Assembly: GCF_007828035.1 (NCBI RefSeq)
Contig: NZ_VITV01000014.1
Location: 1 to 56,456, forward strand
Source of the DNA: Nitrospirillum amazonense
Lineage (GTDB): Bacteria; Pseudomonadota; Alphaproteobacteria; Azospirillales; Azospirillaceae
Length of the DNA stretch: 56,456 bases
Reading direction: 5' to 3'
Part shown: in pieces, positions 44,476-53,000 of the stretch
Numbering within the stretch: the first letter of the stretch is position 1
How the letters are laid out: each line of letters begins with the position of its first letter
Notes under the pieces: model-generated
The model's database searches: none
What the model saw: only the letters and a program-made list of their open reading frames with translations
Told to the model about the DNA's origin: nothing
Made by a program: the position numbers and the translations under genes

Positions 44476-45936
44476 ATGACATCTGGAATGAATTCGGTTG
44501 CGGCCGGGGATGTGAATCCGGGGCGGGCGCTTTATATCGACGGGGCATGGGGGCCGGCGTCCGGCCCGGTGTCGTTGCCGGTGGTCGACCCGGCAAGCGA
44601 GGCTGTGATCGCCGAACTCGCGGCGGCGACCGCCGCCGATCTCGACCGCGCCGTCGCGGCGGCGCGCGCGGCCCTGCCGGCGTTCAGCGCCACGCCGGTC
44701 GCGGATCGGCGTGCGCTGCTTGAGCGCATACACGCGCTGATCCTGGAGCGGGCGGAACCGCTGACCCAGGTGCTGTCGCGTGAGATGGGTGCGGCCATCA
44801 GCCATGCCCGCGCCGCCCATGTCCCCCTCGCGGCGGCGCACGTCCGTGCGGCTGCCGATGTGCTGGCGACCTATCCGTTCCTGACCATGCGGGGCACCAC
44901 CGCCATCGTACGCGAGCCGATCGGGGTCTGTGGCCTGATCACGCCGTGGAACTGGCCGCTGTACCAAATAACGGCGAAGGTCGCCCCGGCCCTGGCTGCC
45001 GGATGCACCGTGGTGCTGAAGCCCAGCGAGTTGTCACCGCTGAACGCGTTGCTGTTTGCCGAAATCATGCACGACGCGGGCACGCCGCCAGGTGTCTTCA
45101 ACTTGGTCAACGGCACCGGCCCGGAAATCGGGGCGGCCATGGCGGCCCATCCCGGTATCGACATGATCTCGATCACCGGTTCCAACCGGGCTGGCGTGCT
45201 GGTCGCCCAGGCGGCGGCGGTGACCGTCAAGCGGGTGACACAGGAACTGGGCGGCAAGTCGCCCAACGTTTTCCTGCCCGATGCCGATTTCCCGCGCGCC
45301 GTTCCGCTGGGTGTCATGGCCGCGTTCCGCAATGTTGGCCAGTCCTGCAGCGCGCCCACCCGCATGATCGTGCCCCGGGCCCGAATGGCGGAGGTGGAGG
45401 CCATCGCCCGGGCGACGGCCAGGGCCATCATCGTCGGCGATCCGTCCGACGGGAAGACCGTCTTGGGCCCCATCGCCAACCGCGCCCAGTTTGAACGCGT
45501 CCAGGCCATGATCGCCGCAGGTATCGCGGAGGGTGCCACTTTGGTCTGCGGCGGGCCCGGGCGTCCGGAGGGCAGGACCCGCGGCTTCTATGTCCGCCCG
45601 ACGATCTTTTCGGGCGTCACGCGCGCGATGAGGGTCGCGCAGGAGGAAATCTTCGGGCCTGTCCTGTGCGTCATGCCTTACGACGATGTGGACGAGGCCG
45701 TCGATATCGCCAACGACACGGTCTTCGGGCTGGGCGGTCACGTCCAGGGGGGCGATATCGAACGCGCGCGCGATGTCGCTCGCCGCATCCGCACCGGGCA
45801 GGTTCATCTCAATCATCCCGCCTGGGATCCCCACGCGCCGTTCGGCGGCTACAAGCGGTCGGGCAACGGCCGGGAATACGGGGTCTTCGGTGTCGAGGAG
45901 TACCTCGAAACCAAGGCCATACTCGGCTACGCCTGA
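44476..45936 (+). CDS. aldehyde dehydrogenase
   Basis: The start at 44476 (MTSGMNSVAAGDVNPGRALY) gives 486 aa. ITPWNWPLYQITAKVAPALA, FTGSNRAG-type SITGSNRAGVLVAQAAAVTV, catalytic Glu in TQELGGKSPNVFLPDADFPR, and catalytic Cys in FRNVGQSCSAPTRM are all present. LNHPAWDPHAPFGGYKRSGN is the usual C-terminal motif. It would oxidise an aldehyde formed by the aldolase-like enzyme or the FAD oxidase. The specific substrate cannot be inferred; this branch is general and often acts on aromatic or aliphatic aldehydes. Confidence 0.9.
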   Translation: MTSGMNSVAAGDVNPGRALYIDGAWGPASGPVSLPVVDPASEAVIAELAAATAADLDRAVAAARAALPAFSATPVADRRALLERIHALILERAEPLTQVLSREMGAAISHARAAHVPLAAAHVRAAADVLATYPFLTMRGTTAIVREPIGVCGLITPWNWPLYQITAKVAPALAAGCTVVLKPSELSPLNALLFAEIMHDAGTPPGVFNLVNGTGPEIGAAMAAHPGIDMISITGSNRAGVLVAQAAAVTVKRVTQELGGKSPNVFLPDADFPRAVPLGVMAAFRNVGQSCSAPTRMIVPRARMAEVEAIARATARAIIVGDPSDGKTVLGPIANRAQFERVQAMIAAGIAEGATLVCGGPGRPEGRTRGFYVRPTIFSGVTRAMRVAQEEIFGPVLCVMPYDDVDEAVDIANDTVFGLGGHVQGGDIERARDVARRIRTGQVHLNHPAWDPHAPFGGYKRSGNGREYGVFGVEEYLETKAILGYA

Positions 45937-45946
45937 CCTTCGTCTC

Positions 45947-47290
45947 ATGGGAGATCGCATCGCCATGTCGGCGCCTCTACGTCTCATCCAGTCCTCCCCC
46001 GCCTTGCCCACCGAGGCCGATGCCGTGGTGATCGGTGGCGGCATCGTCGGCGCCTTCGCCACCTATTATCTCGCGATGCGGGGCCTGAAGGTCGCGCTGG
46101 TCGAGAAGGGCGTGGTCGGCGGTGAGCAATCGAGCCGCAACTGGGGCTGGTGCCGGCAGCAGAACCGCGATGCGCGTGAACTGCCGATATCAACCAAGAG
46201 CCTCGATCTTTGGGACCGCTTCGCCGCCGACAGTGGTGAGGATGCCGGATTTCGACGCTGCGGCTTGTTTTATCTGAGCAACGACGAAGAGGAACTGGAC
46301 ACCTGGGCCCGCTGGGGCGCCTTCGCGCGGACGGTCGGCGTCAGCACGCGGATGCTCGATGGCGCCGAGGCGACCGAACGGGGCGGTTTCACGGGGCGGC
46401 GTTGGCGGGGGGGCGTGTTGGCCCCGACCGACGGCATCGCCGACCCCGGGCTCGCGGCCCCGGCGGCGGCAAAGGCGGCGATGCGGCACGGCGGCACCGT
46501 TCATCAAGGCTGTGCCGCGCGGGGCATCGAACTGGCGGGCGGCGCAGTGAGCGGCGTCATTACCGAAAAGGGCACCATCCGTACGAAGCTGGCCATACAC
46601 ACCGGCGGCGCGTGGGCCTCTTCCTTTTGTCATCAGTTGGGCATTCGCTTCCCCCAGGCATCGGTGCGCCAGTCCATTGTCGCGGTGGCCAGCGACCAGA
46701 TCGATTTGCCGGACGCCCTTCACACCAAGTCGGTGTCGATCACGCGCCGTGGCGACGGGTGTCATACCCTGTCGATCAGCGGGTGGGCGCGGGTCGATCC
46801 GACACCCCAGTTCTTCCGCTTCCACCGCGAATTCCTGCCCATGTTCCTGCGGCGCTGGCGCAGCCTGTCGCCGGGGGGGCTGGAAGGCTGGCGCTCCGGT
46901 CATGAAACGGGCTCCCGCTGGACCGTCGATCAGTCGACGCCGATGGAGCGGATGCGTGTTCTAGATCCAACGCCGGATCCGCGCACGGTACGCCTGACAG
47001 TGAAGCGGGCGGTCGACCTCGTTCCTGCCCTTAGGGCCGCTCCAGTCATGAACACCTGGGCCGGCTATATCGATAGCACGCCCGATGGCGTCCCAGTGAT
47101 TGGTGAGATACCCGACGTCCCTGGCTTCATCCTTGCGGCGGGATTCAGTGGCCACGGCTTCGGCATCGGACCTGGCGCGGGGCACCTGATCGCTGATCTT
47201 GCAACGGGCTCCACACCGATCGTCGATCCTCGCCCTTATGCCCTATCACGCTTCGACAAGGGCGAGAAAATCGATGTCGCGGACTTCTGA
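45947..47290 (+). CDS. FAD-dependent amino acid/amine oxidase (DadA-like)
   Basis: The start at 45947 gives 447 aa (an ATG at 45965 is equally possible). ADAVVIGGGIVGAFATYYLA is the FAD-binding motif, EQSSRNWGWCRQQNRDAREL the conserved flavin segment of this DAO branch, and AGFSGHGFGIGPGAGHLIAD the C-terminal FAD-binding motif. It would oxidise an amino acid or N-alkyl amino acid to an imine, which RidA could hydrolyse. It ends the seven-gene run ten bases after the aldehyde dehydrogenase, and a hairpin at 47312-47332 follows. Confidence 0.88.
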   Translation: MGDRIAMSAPLRLIQSSPALPTEADAVVIGGGIVGAFATYYLAMRGLKVALVEKGVVGGEQSSRNWGWCRQQNRDARELPISTKSLDLWDRFAADSGEDAGFRRCGLFYLSNDEEELDTWARWGAFARTVGVSTRMLDGAEATERGGFTGRRWRGGVLAPTDGIADPGLAAPAAAKAAMRHGGTVHQGCAARGIELAGGAVSGVITEKGTIRTKLAIHTGGAWASSFCHQLGIRFPQASVRQSIVAVASDQIDLPDALHTKSVSITRRGDGCHTLSISGWARVDPTPQFFRFHREFLPMFLRRWRSLSPGGLEGWRSGHETGSRWTVDQSTPMERMRVLDPTPDPRTVRLTVKRAVDLVPALRAAPVMNTWAGYIDSTPDGVPVIGEIPDVPGFILAAGFSGHGFGIGPGAGHLIADLATGSTPIVDPRPYALSRFDKGEKIDVADF

Positions 47291-47311
47291 GTAGTAGAAC
47301 TAGCGCGACAG

Positions 47312-47332
47312 CGTCGGCATTTAGGGCCGACG
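47312..47332 (+). terminator. possible terminator after FAD oxidase
   Basis: CGTCGGC and GCCGACG pair around a seven-base loop, 21 bases after the stop. Only a weak T stretch follows (GGTATTT), so function is uncertain. Confidence 0.4.
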
Positions 47333-47458
47333 ATGCGGTATTTCGAGCAGAGAAGCAGCTGACCCTGCGCCATTTTCTCCGCCATCTGACATAAGAACCG
47401 CCAGACAGTCCGAATAGCATCTAATTCTAGGTGTTCGGTCCCAGGGATTGATGGTGCA

Positions 47459-47572
47459 ATGACCTCACAGGAATGGAGGGATGCACTATGGGCCAGATAC
47501 TTCACGGCAGCGCCCGCCGAAGCTGAGGCTCGCTTCCACGCCATGACGGACACTCCGGCCATGGCCGCCTGA
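47459..47572 (+). other. ambiguous small ORFs; possible IS481-type transposase leader
   Basis: Two overlapping readings exist. ATG at 47488 encodes MGQILHGSARRS then stop; MGQILHGSA is the N-terminus typical of IS481-family transposases, so this may be a truncated remnant. Another frame, 47459-47572, encodes a complete 37-aa peptide starting MTSQEWRDALWARYFTAAPA. I cannot decide between them. In the rest of 47291-48068 I see only att-like repeats, hairpins and a 12-bp palindrome TTTAACGTTAAA at 47648-47659. Confidence 0.4.
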
Positions 47573-47778
47573 CTCAAACCAAAACGCCTCCGACAATCCC
47601 GGCGCGCTTCAGTTTGCCGACACTGGCCCTTCTGGGCGCCAGGCGGCTTTAACGTTAAAGCACATCGACATAAAGACTCTTATTGAGCATCAAGTGTAGC
47701 GCCATCATCTGGGCGGTCATCATTGCTGCTTTTGGATGAAGGAGATATGGCTGTTTCCGTCAGGCGGCTGCCCGAAAC

Positions 47779-47800
47779 AGCAAGTTAAGATGGTTGCGGG
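47779..47800. repeat. inverted copy of the left island junction (22 bp)
   Basis: This is the exact reverse complement of 247-268, i.e. the recombinase 3' end joined to the tRNA end. It runs straight into CCCCCGCAACCA (47801-47812), making a near-perfect palindrome at 47791-47812. Confidence 0.85.
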
Positions 47801-47811
47801 CCCCCGCAACC

Positions 47812-47855
47812 AATCGCAAAGGCCTCCATGTGTAAGCATGGGGGCCTTTGCGATT
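47812..47855 (+). terminator. long hairpin after a tRNA-end fragment
   Basis: AATCGCAAAGGCC (47812-47824) pairs over 13 bp with GGCCTTTGCGATT (47843-47855), with CCATG/CATGG extending the stem. It directly follows the tRNA-like CCCCCGCAACCA and resembles the terminator of a tRNA-fMet gene. Confidence 0.6.
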
Positions 47856-47955
47856 CTGGCTCCAGGCTGAGAAGTGACCCTGGGGAGAGAGCAGGTTCAG
47901 CCAAGGGGCCGCCGGGCGGGAGCCCGGCGAAACAGCCCCGAAGGCCAGCGCAGCT

Positions 47956-47975
47956 AAATCCTGCCCCCGCAACCA
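47956..47975 (+). repeat. right direct repeat (attR-like), tRNA-fMet 3' end
   Basis: Identical to the last 20 bases of tRNA-fMet (237-256) in the same orientation. Some similarity continues upstream (CGAAGGCC), but no complete tRNA is present. It defines the right boundary of the island and is followed by a terminator hairpin. Confidence 0.8.
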
Positions 47976-47981
47976 AATCCC

Positions 47982-48022
47982 AAAACCCCCGCCCGCATTG
48001 CGCAGGCGGGGGTTTTGCTTTT
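47982..48022 (+). terminator. intrinsic terminator beyond right att site
   Basis: AAAACCCCCGCC and GGCGGGGGTTTT are perfect 12-bp arms around an 11-base loop, followed by GCTTTTTAT. Seven bases after the tRNA-end repeat, this is probably the original terminator of the rrn/tRNA-fMet operon, cut off by island insertion. It can also serve the converging methyltransferase gene. Confidence 0.75.
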
Positions 48023-48068
48023 TATGGCCTTGGCGATCGGATCGGGACAGGAAGCCGGCCGGCGGCGC

Positions 48069-49184
48069 TCAGGCCAGGGGCGCCGTCCGATATAGGATCA
48101 CCTTGATGCCGCCATGCAGCACCGGCGCGCCGGTGGGCAGGAAGGAGAGGTCGGTCACTTTGGCCAGGGCCGGTTCATTGGTGATGATGCCGACGCGCCA
48201 GCCGTGGAAGCGCTCGCGCAGCACCTTGCCCAAGCTGCCATATAGGGCATAGAGCTGCTTGGTGTCGCCGATGCGCCCGCCATAGGGCGGGTTGACGATG
48301 ACCAGGCCGGCCGGGCCGTCGGGCGGGGTCAGGTCGCTGATGGCTTGGCGCCGGAAGTCGGTCCAGTCCGCCACACCCGCCCGCGATGCGTTGTCCTGGC
48401 TCATCTTCACGGCGCCGGCGTCACGGTCGCTGCCATGGAAGCGCATGGTTGGTGCGGTAAGGGTTGCGGAGGCTTTCAGCGCATCCCAGGCGGCGGCGTC
48501 GAAGCCGGCAAGCCTCTCGAAGGCGAAGGATCGGGACCGGCCAGGCTTGAGGCCGGCGGCGATCTCCGCCGCCTCGATCACGAAGGTGCCCGAGCCGCAC
48601 ATGGGATCGACCAAGGGCTCATGGCCGTCGTAGCCGCACTGGCGCAGGAACAGGGCGGCCATGGTTTCCCGCATCGGGGCCTTGTTCACCGCCTCCTTAT
48701 GGCCGCGCTTGTGCAATGACTCGCCCGATGTGTCGATGCTGAAGGTGCAGAGGTCGTCGTCGATGCGGGCTTTGATGACGATTTCGGCATCGTCCGTGAC
48801 GGGGGCGCCCAACTCCTCCGATAGGGCGCGGGTGATGCGCTCCGCCGCGGCGCCGGCGTGATAGATGCGGGACTTGGTGCAGCTGGCCTCCACCTTCACC
48901 GGCACGTCCGGCCGCAGGAACTCCGCCCAAGGGAAGCGGCGGGCGCGTTTGTCCAACTGCGCCAGATGTAAGGCGCGGAAGGAGCCGATGCGCACCAATA
49001 CGCGGGTGGCGCCGCGCAGGTCCAGGTTGGCGCGCCAGACCTCCGTCCAGCCGCCCCGGGTGCTGACGCCGCCCTTGCTGGGCTGCGGGTCGGTGAAGCC
49101 GGCCGCCGTCATCTCCGCGCACAGTGCGGATTCCAGGCCGGGTGTGGTCACCACGTAGATACCAAAGTCATCACGCTCATCCAT
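48069..49184 (-). CDS. RlmL-type THUMP/SAM RNA methyltransferase
   Basis: The start at 49184 (MDERDDFGIYVVTTPGLESA) gives 371 aa. The N-terminal third is a ferredoxin-like and THUMP RNA-binding region; VDPMCGSGTFVIEAAEIAAG is the SAM site and IVNPPYGGRIGDTKQ the NPPY catalytic motif of N2-guanine methyltransferases. It corresponds to the RlmL half of E. coli RlmKL (which is about 700 aa and methylates G2445 of 23S rRNA); the RlmK half is absent, as is usual in alphaproteobacteria. A housekeeping gene here supports the island ending near 47975. Confidence 0.88.
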   Translation of the reverse strand: MDERDDFGIYVVTTPGLESALCAEMTAAGFTDPQPSKGGVSTRGGWTEVWRANLDLRGATRVLVRIGSFRALHLAQLDKRARRFPWAEFLRPDVPVKVEASCTKSRIYHAGAAAERITRALSEELGAPVTDDAEIVIKARIDDDLCTFSIDTSGESLHKRGHKEAVNKAPMRETMAALFLRQCGYDGHEPLVDPMCGSGTFVIEAAEIAAGLKPGRSRSFAFERLAGFDAAAWDALKASATLTAPTMRFHGSDRDAGAVKMSQDNASRAGVADWTDFRRQAISDLTPPDGPAGLVIVNPPYGGRIGDTKQLYALYGSLGKVLRERFHGWRVGIITNEPALAKVTDLSFLPTGAPVLHGGIKVILYRTAPLA

Positions 49185-49260
49185 GGCGCTTTGATATCGC
49201 GCCGCCCCCCTAGGCGGCGAGGGCTTTCTCGCCATGGCTTCCGTGCCGTCGGGGCGGGGT

Positions 49261-50739
49261 TCAAGACCCGGGCGGTCCGAACCAGGCGGCCAGCGCTGCC
49301 TTCAGATCGTGGTCATCCGGCTGCCCTGCCCAGGCCACGTAGCCATCGGGGCGGACCAGCACGCTGGCCGGAGCGGGGACGGGGCCAAGCGCGGGCAGTT
49401 CCCACGGCCCATCATAGCTGGCATCGACCCTCTGGAACCGCCCACCCCAGGGAGTGAGGTCGATACCAGCGTCTGGCCCGAGGGTGAGGAACACGGGCCG
49501 CGCCTGGTGCAGGTAGGTATAAAGCCGGCGCGGGCCATCGGCCGTGATCAGGTCAAGGTCGGGCATGCGGTGCCCCAGCAGCGGATGGCCCTCGCCCAGG
49601 TCATAACGAACGGCCAAGCCCGATATTTGCGTGGCGACGTGCTGGCGCGGGGCGTCCATGGCCATGAATTCGGAGATGAGTTGGCCCAAGGCCTTGGAGC
49701 GGTCGTCCTGGCGCTGCAGCGCCACGGTGGCCATGGTAATGAGCAGTACCCGTGCCGCCACCGGGTGCCGTTCACGGTGATACGTGTCCAGCAGGGCGGC
49801 CGGCGCTGTCCCCTTGATCACCTGGGCCAGTTTCCAGCCCAGGTTCACGGCGTCCTGCACCCCGATGTTTAGACCTTGGCCGCCCATCGGGGGATGGACA
49901 TGCGCCGCGTCGCCGGCCAGCAGCACCCTCCGGTCGCGATAGGCGGCGGCCTGTCGCGCCATGTCGGTAAACCGGGAAATCCAGGTCGGGCTGTGGATAC
50001 CGTAATCGGTGCCATAAATGGGGATCAGCGCCCGCCGTACCTCATCGAGGGTGGGCTGTCCGCCGGACTTGAGCTCCCGCTCGGTCAGCACGATGCGGAC
50101 ACGGCCGGCATCCTCCATCTTGCCCATGCCATGGGTGCCGGTGGCGTCGGCGCGAAAGCCCCATTCGGGCTCCTCCGTCCATTCGGCCTCTGCGATCAGC
50201 CAGCTTTTGGTCGCGTCCCAGCCCGGGAAGTCGATACCCGCCCCTTTGCGGACGAGGCTACGCCCACCGTCGCAGCCGACGAGATATCCCGCGCGCAGCC
50301 GCCTGCCGTTGGACAACGCGACGTCGACGCCTTCCTCGTCTTGGGTGAAGCCCGCGACCTCACACCCCCGCAGGATGGTCACGCCGAGTTCGCCGGCCCA
50401 GTCGGCCAGCAAGCGCTCGATGTGGTTCTGCGACAGGGCCAGGAAATATCTGTGCCGGGTGGGGAAGTCGCTGAAATCCAGGGTGGGGCCGTGGAAATGG
50501 CCCACCGGATGGGTTTGCCCCAGCGCCAGGAAGCGATCGGCGATGCCGCGCTGGTCCAGCACCTCGATGGTGCGGATGTGCAGGCCCCCGGCCCGCATTC
50601 CCGCCAGGTCCTGGTTGGGGCGGCGCTCGACGACGATCGCGTCGACGCCCGCCAGGGCCAGCTCGGCAGCCAGCATGAGGCCCGTGGGGCCGCCACCGGC
50701 GATGACCACCGCATGATCCTGTCGCGTGCCTTTATCCAT
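49261..50739 (-). CDS. FAD-dependent aromatic monooxygenase
   Basis: The 492-aa protein has VVIAGGGPTGLMLAAELALA at residues 11-30, GYLVGCDGGRSLVRKGAGID with the DG motif, and VLLAGDAAHVHPPMGGQGLN with the GD motif of class A flavoprotein hydroxylases. The C-terminal thioredoxin-like part (residues 385-490) is as in PheA/Rox-type phenol or rifampicin hydroxylases. It hydroxylates an aromatic compound with NAD(P)H and oxygen. A TetR gene lies just upstream on the same strand and is a probable regulator. Confidence 0.88.
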   Translation of the reverse strand: MDKGTRQDHAVVIAGGGPTGLMLAAELALAGVDAIVVERRPNQDLAGMRAGGLHIRTIEVLDQRGIADRFLALGQTHPVGHFHGPTLDFSDFPTRHRYFLALSQNHIERLLADWAGELGVTILRGCEVAGFTQDEEGVDVALSNGRRLRAGYLVGCDGGRSLVRKGAGIDFPGWDATKSWLIAEAEWTEEPEWGFRADATGTHGMGKMEDAGRVRIVLTERELKSGGQPTLDEVRRALIPIYGTDYGIHSPTWISRFTDMARQAAAYRDRRVLLAGDAAHVHPPMGGQGLNIGVQDAVNLGWKLAQVIKGTAPAALLDTYHRERHPVAARVLLITMATVALQRQDDRSKALGQLISEFMAMDAPRQHVATQISGLAVRYDLGEGHPLLGHRMPDLDLITADGPRRLYTYLHQARPVFLTLGPDAGIDLTPWGGRFQRVDASYDGPWELPALGPVPAPASVLVRPDGYVAWAGQPDDHDLKAALAAWFGPPGS

Positions 50740-50865
50740 CTGCCCAGCCTCCTTGTTTCGGAGGGCGGGACTTTATGAACCGGCAGGGCGATCAGGCAAT
50801 TCTTGAACTCAACTCTTTCAACGCCATCTATAAGCTGAGCGGGGGCAGGGCCGCCTATCCGACCG

Positions 50866-51567
50866 TCACGTCTGCGGCGGCCGCTGAGAAGCCTGCAGCA
50901 GCGCGTGCAGGCAGTGCGTGGCGCCGCGTCGCGCCTCTTCCTCGGTGATGGCGGCCGCTGCCGGGTCCGTTCTCCGCCGCATGGCCAGCCAGCTGATCGC
51001 TTCGATACCGGAACGAGCCAAGGCTTCCGCCGGTCCGCCGCCCGCATATCGGCGCTCGAACCATGTTACGATATCGGCGAGATAGGGTGCGCGGTACTGT
51101 TGGGTAAAGACCGTTTTCAGGCTGGGGATGTCGTTGGCGGTGCGGTCGAAGAGGACGATCAGGCGCCAGGTGGCGGCCAGGAAATCGTATAGCTCGGTCG
51201 CGATGCCCGCCGCCTCGTTCTCAAGCTGGGATAGCGGCAAGGGATGATCCAGGGCAGCCCGCAGCGCCGGCCAGCGCGGCCAGGAATGGACGATGGCCTC
51301 GATCGACAGGACCGTTTCCGCGAGATCGCCCACCGCCACCGGCATTGGCAGATCGTCCAACGATATGCCGGCGGCATGCAGTGCTGCGATATGGAACAGG
51401 GCTTCCTTGCTCTCGACATAGCGGTAGGCGGCGGAGGGCGACATGCGCAGTTCCGCCCCGATATCCGACATCTGGGTCAGGCGAAAGCCGCGCTGGGTGA
51501 AGCACTGCAACCCCGCCTCAGCGATCTCACGGAGCGGGCGTAGTCCCAGCCGGCTCGATCTGCGCAT
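50866..51567 (-). CDS. TetR-family transcriptional regulator
   Basis: The 233-aa protein has the N-terminal TetR helix-turn-helix (IAEAGLQCFTQRGFRLTQMS, then AELRMSPSAAYRYVESKEAL) and a long all-helical ligand domain. It lies 126 bases upstream of the FAD monooxygenase gene, on the same strand, and is divergent from the alpha/beta hydrolase. It may control either one. No clear palindrome is seen at its start. Confidence 0.9.
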   Translation of the reverse strand: MRRSSRLGLRPLREIAEAGLQCFTQRGFRLTQMSDIGAELRMSPSAAYRYVESKEALFHIAALHAAGISLDDLPMPVAVGDLAETVLSIEAIVHSWPRWPALRAALDHPLPLSQLENEAAGIATELYDFLAATWRLIVLFDRTANDIPSLKTVFTQQYRAPYLADIVTWFERRYAGGGPAEALARSGIEAISWLAMRRRTDPAAAAITEEEARRGATHCLHALLQASQRPPQT

Positions 51568-51758
51568 CTCTCACCCTCCGTCCCCGAGCCAACCCATGCC
51601 CGCCCCCGGCGAGCAGGAGCGGATTATGTCGGCGGCGGGGGAGAATAGCCGACGGTTCCTTGGGCGTCCTTCATGAACATCGCCAAGCCTCTATGACGTC
51701 AGTGGAAAACAGCCGAACGGCAGGAGGACCGTGCCAAAGGCCTTGTCCAGGCGGCGTC

Positions 51759-52904
51759 ATGAGTGTATCAGTGATTCACTCAATTATGAACCTTACGACG
51801 GTTATGGCAAAATTGATCCTGAAACGCATGTGCCCGGCCATCTTCCTGTGGGCCACCTTCCTGTGGGCCGCTGTGCCCGCCGCGGAGGCCGCCCCCGTAG
51901 GGCTGACCTATCGCGAGGTACCGCTTGCCAGCGCGGCGGCACGGCGCAGCGATCATCGGCCATTGCTGGATGTCACGATCTGGTATCCGGCGGTGGAGGG
52001 AACGGCGCAGGAGGAGGTGGACGTCGGTCCGCCGGGCCAGGCGTTGCTGGTGGGCGGGCTCGCCGCCATCGATGCGGAGCCGGCGCCCGGGAGACACCCG
52101 GTCGTCCTGCTGTCCCCCGGCTTCGGTGGCAGTGCCGAGGACTTGTTCTGGCTGGGTGGTGGATTGGCGGCGCGCGGCTTTGTCGTCGTCGGGGTCAGCC
52201 ACCCCGGCAACAACGCGCTGGATCGCACCCCGGTGGGTGGAACCGCGTGGTGGGAGCGGCCCCGCGACCTGATCGCCGCCGTGCGCGCCATGGCGACCGA
52301 TCCGGCTCTGGGCCCGCACGTCGACATGGCGCATGTCGGCGCGGCGGGTTTTTCCATGGGGGGCATGACGGCGCTGGCCCTGGGCGGCGCCCTCATCGAT
52401 CCCAGACATTTCGATGATTTCTGCGCCACCCGTCCGGCGGACAAGGTTTGCGACACGGCCCCGGAAACACCGGATGCCCCGCATCTCACCCAGCGCGACG
52501 GCATCCATCTGCTGGGGTTGGACCAGGCGGCCGCCCGGGCATCGGACGGAGCCGCCTTTCCCGGCGTGCGCGCCATCCTGGCCATCGCGCCGCCCGTGCA
52601 GATGCTGTCGCCGGAAAGCCTGGGGCGCGTCACCGCCCGGACCACCCTGGTGGTGGGGGACAGCGATCCGCTGGTACCCGCCGCCACCGAGGCGGCGGTG
52701 GCGGCGCGCCTGGTCAAGGATGCGCGATTGGTGATGGTGCCGGGGGCGGCCCACTACAGCTTCGTGGGCATCTGCACGCCCCATGGCCGAACGGTACTCA
52801 AACTTTGCGCGTGGGCGCCAGAGGCGGAGCGCGCCCATGCGACCGCCCTGGCGGAGGCGATCCGCCTGTTCCAAGACACGCTGTCACCGGGCGGGCGGCC
52901 CTAA
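51759..52904 (+). CDS. exported alpha/beta-hydrolase (dienelactone hydrolase-like)
   Basis: The start is uncertain; ATG at 51759 follows AGGCGG and gives 381 aa, while 51786, 51804 and 51828 are alternatives. A signal peptide (IFLWATFLWAAVPAAEA) precedes the mature domain. VVLLSPGFGGSAEDLFWLGG is the oxyanion region, GAAGFSMGGMTALALGG the nucleophile elbow, VVGDSDPLVPAATE the acid, and PGAAHYSFVG the catalytic His. It is probably a periplasmic esterase or platelet-activating-factor acetylhydrolase-like lipase. The substrate is unknown. Confidence 0.85.
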   Translation: MSVSVIHSIMNLTTVMAKLILKRMCPAIFLWATFLWAAVPAAEAAPVGLTYREVPLASAAARRSDHRPLLDVTIWYPAVEGTAQEEVDVGPPGQALLVGGLAAIDAEPAPGRHPVVLLSPGFGGSAEDLFWLGGGLAARGFVVVGVSHPGNNALDRTPVGGTAWWERPRDLIAAVRAMATDPALGPHVDMAHVGAAGFSMGGMTALALGGALIDPRHFDDFCATRPADKVCDTAPETPDAPHLTQRDGIHLLGLDQAAARASDGAAFPGVRAILAIAPPVQMLSPESLGRVTARTTLVVGDSDPLVPAATEAAVAARLVKDARLVMVPGAAHYSFVGICTPHGRTVLKLCAWAPEAERAHATALAEAIRLFQDTLSPGGRP

Positions 52905-53000
52905 CTGGCCCTTTCGTCCAGGTGGCACCCGTCACATCCTGCAGTGGCGGCTGGCCCGCCTTGCAGTTCTCAACGACAATAAACCCCTGGGAGGAATGAT

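Noticed and set aside
47741-47788. 13-codon ORF with strong AAGGAGAT site (from the ATG at 47747) ending at the inverted att copy
   Set aside because: Too short, with the stop created at the repeat junction and very short spacing to the start; at best a gene start cut off by recombination.
47785-47976. 63-codon minus-strand ORF starting MVAGAGF at the right repeat
   Set aside because: The start is simply the complement of the tRNA end; the rest crosses two hairpins and resembles no integrase.
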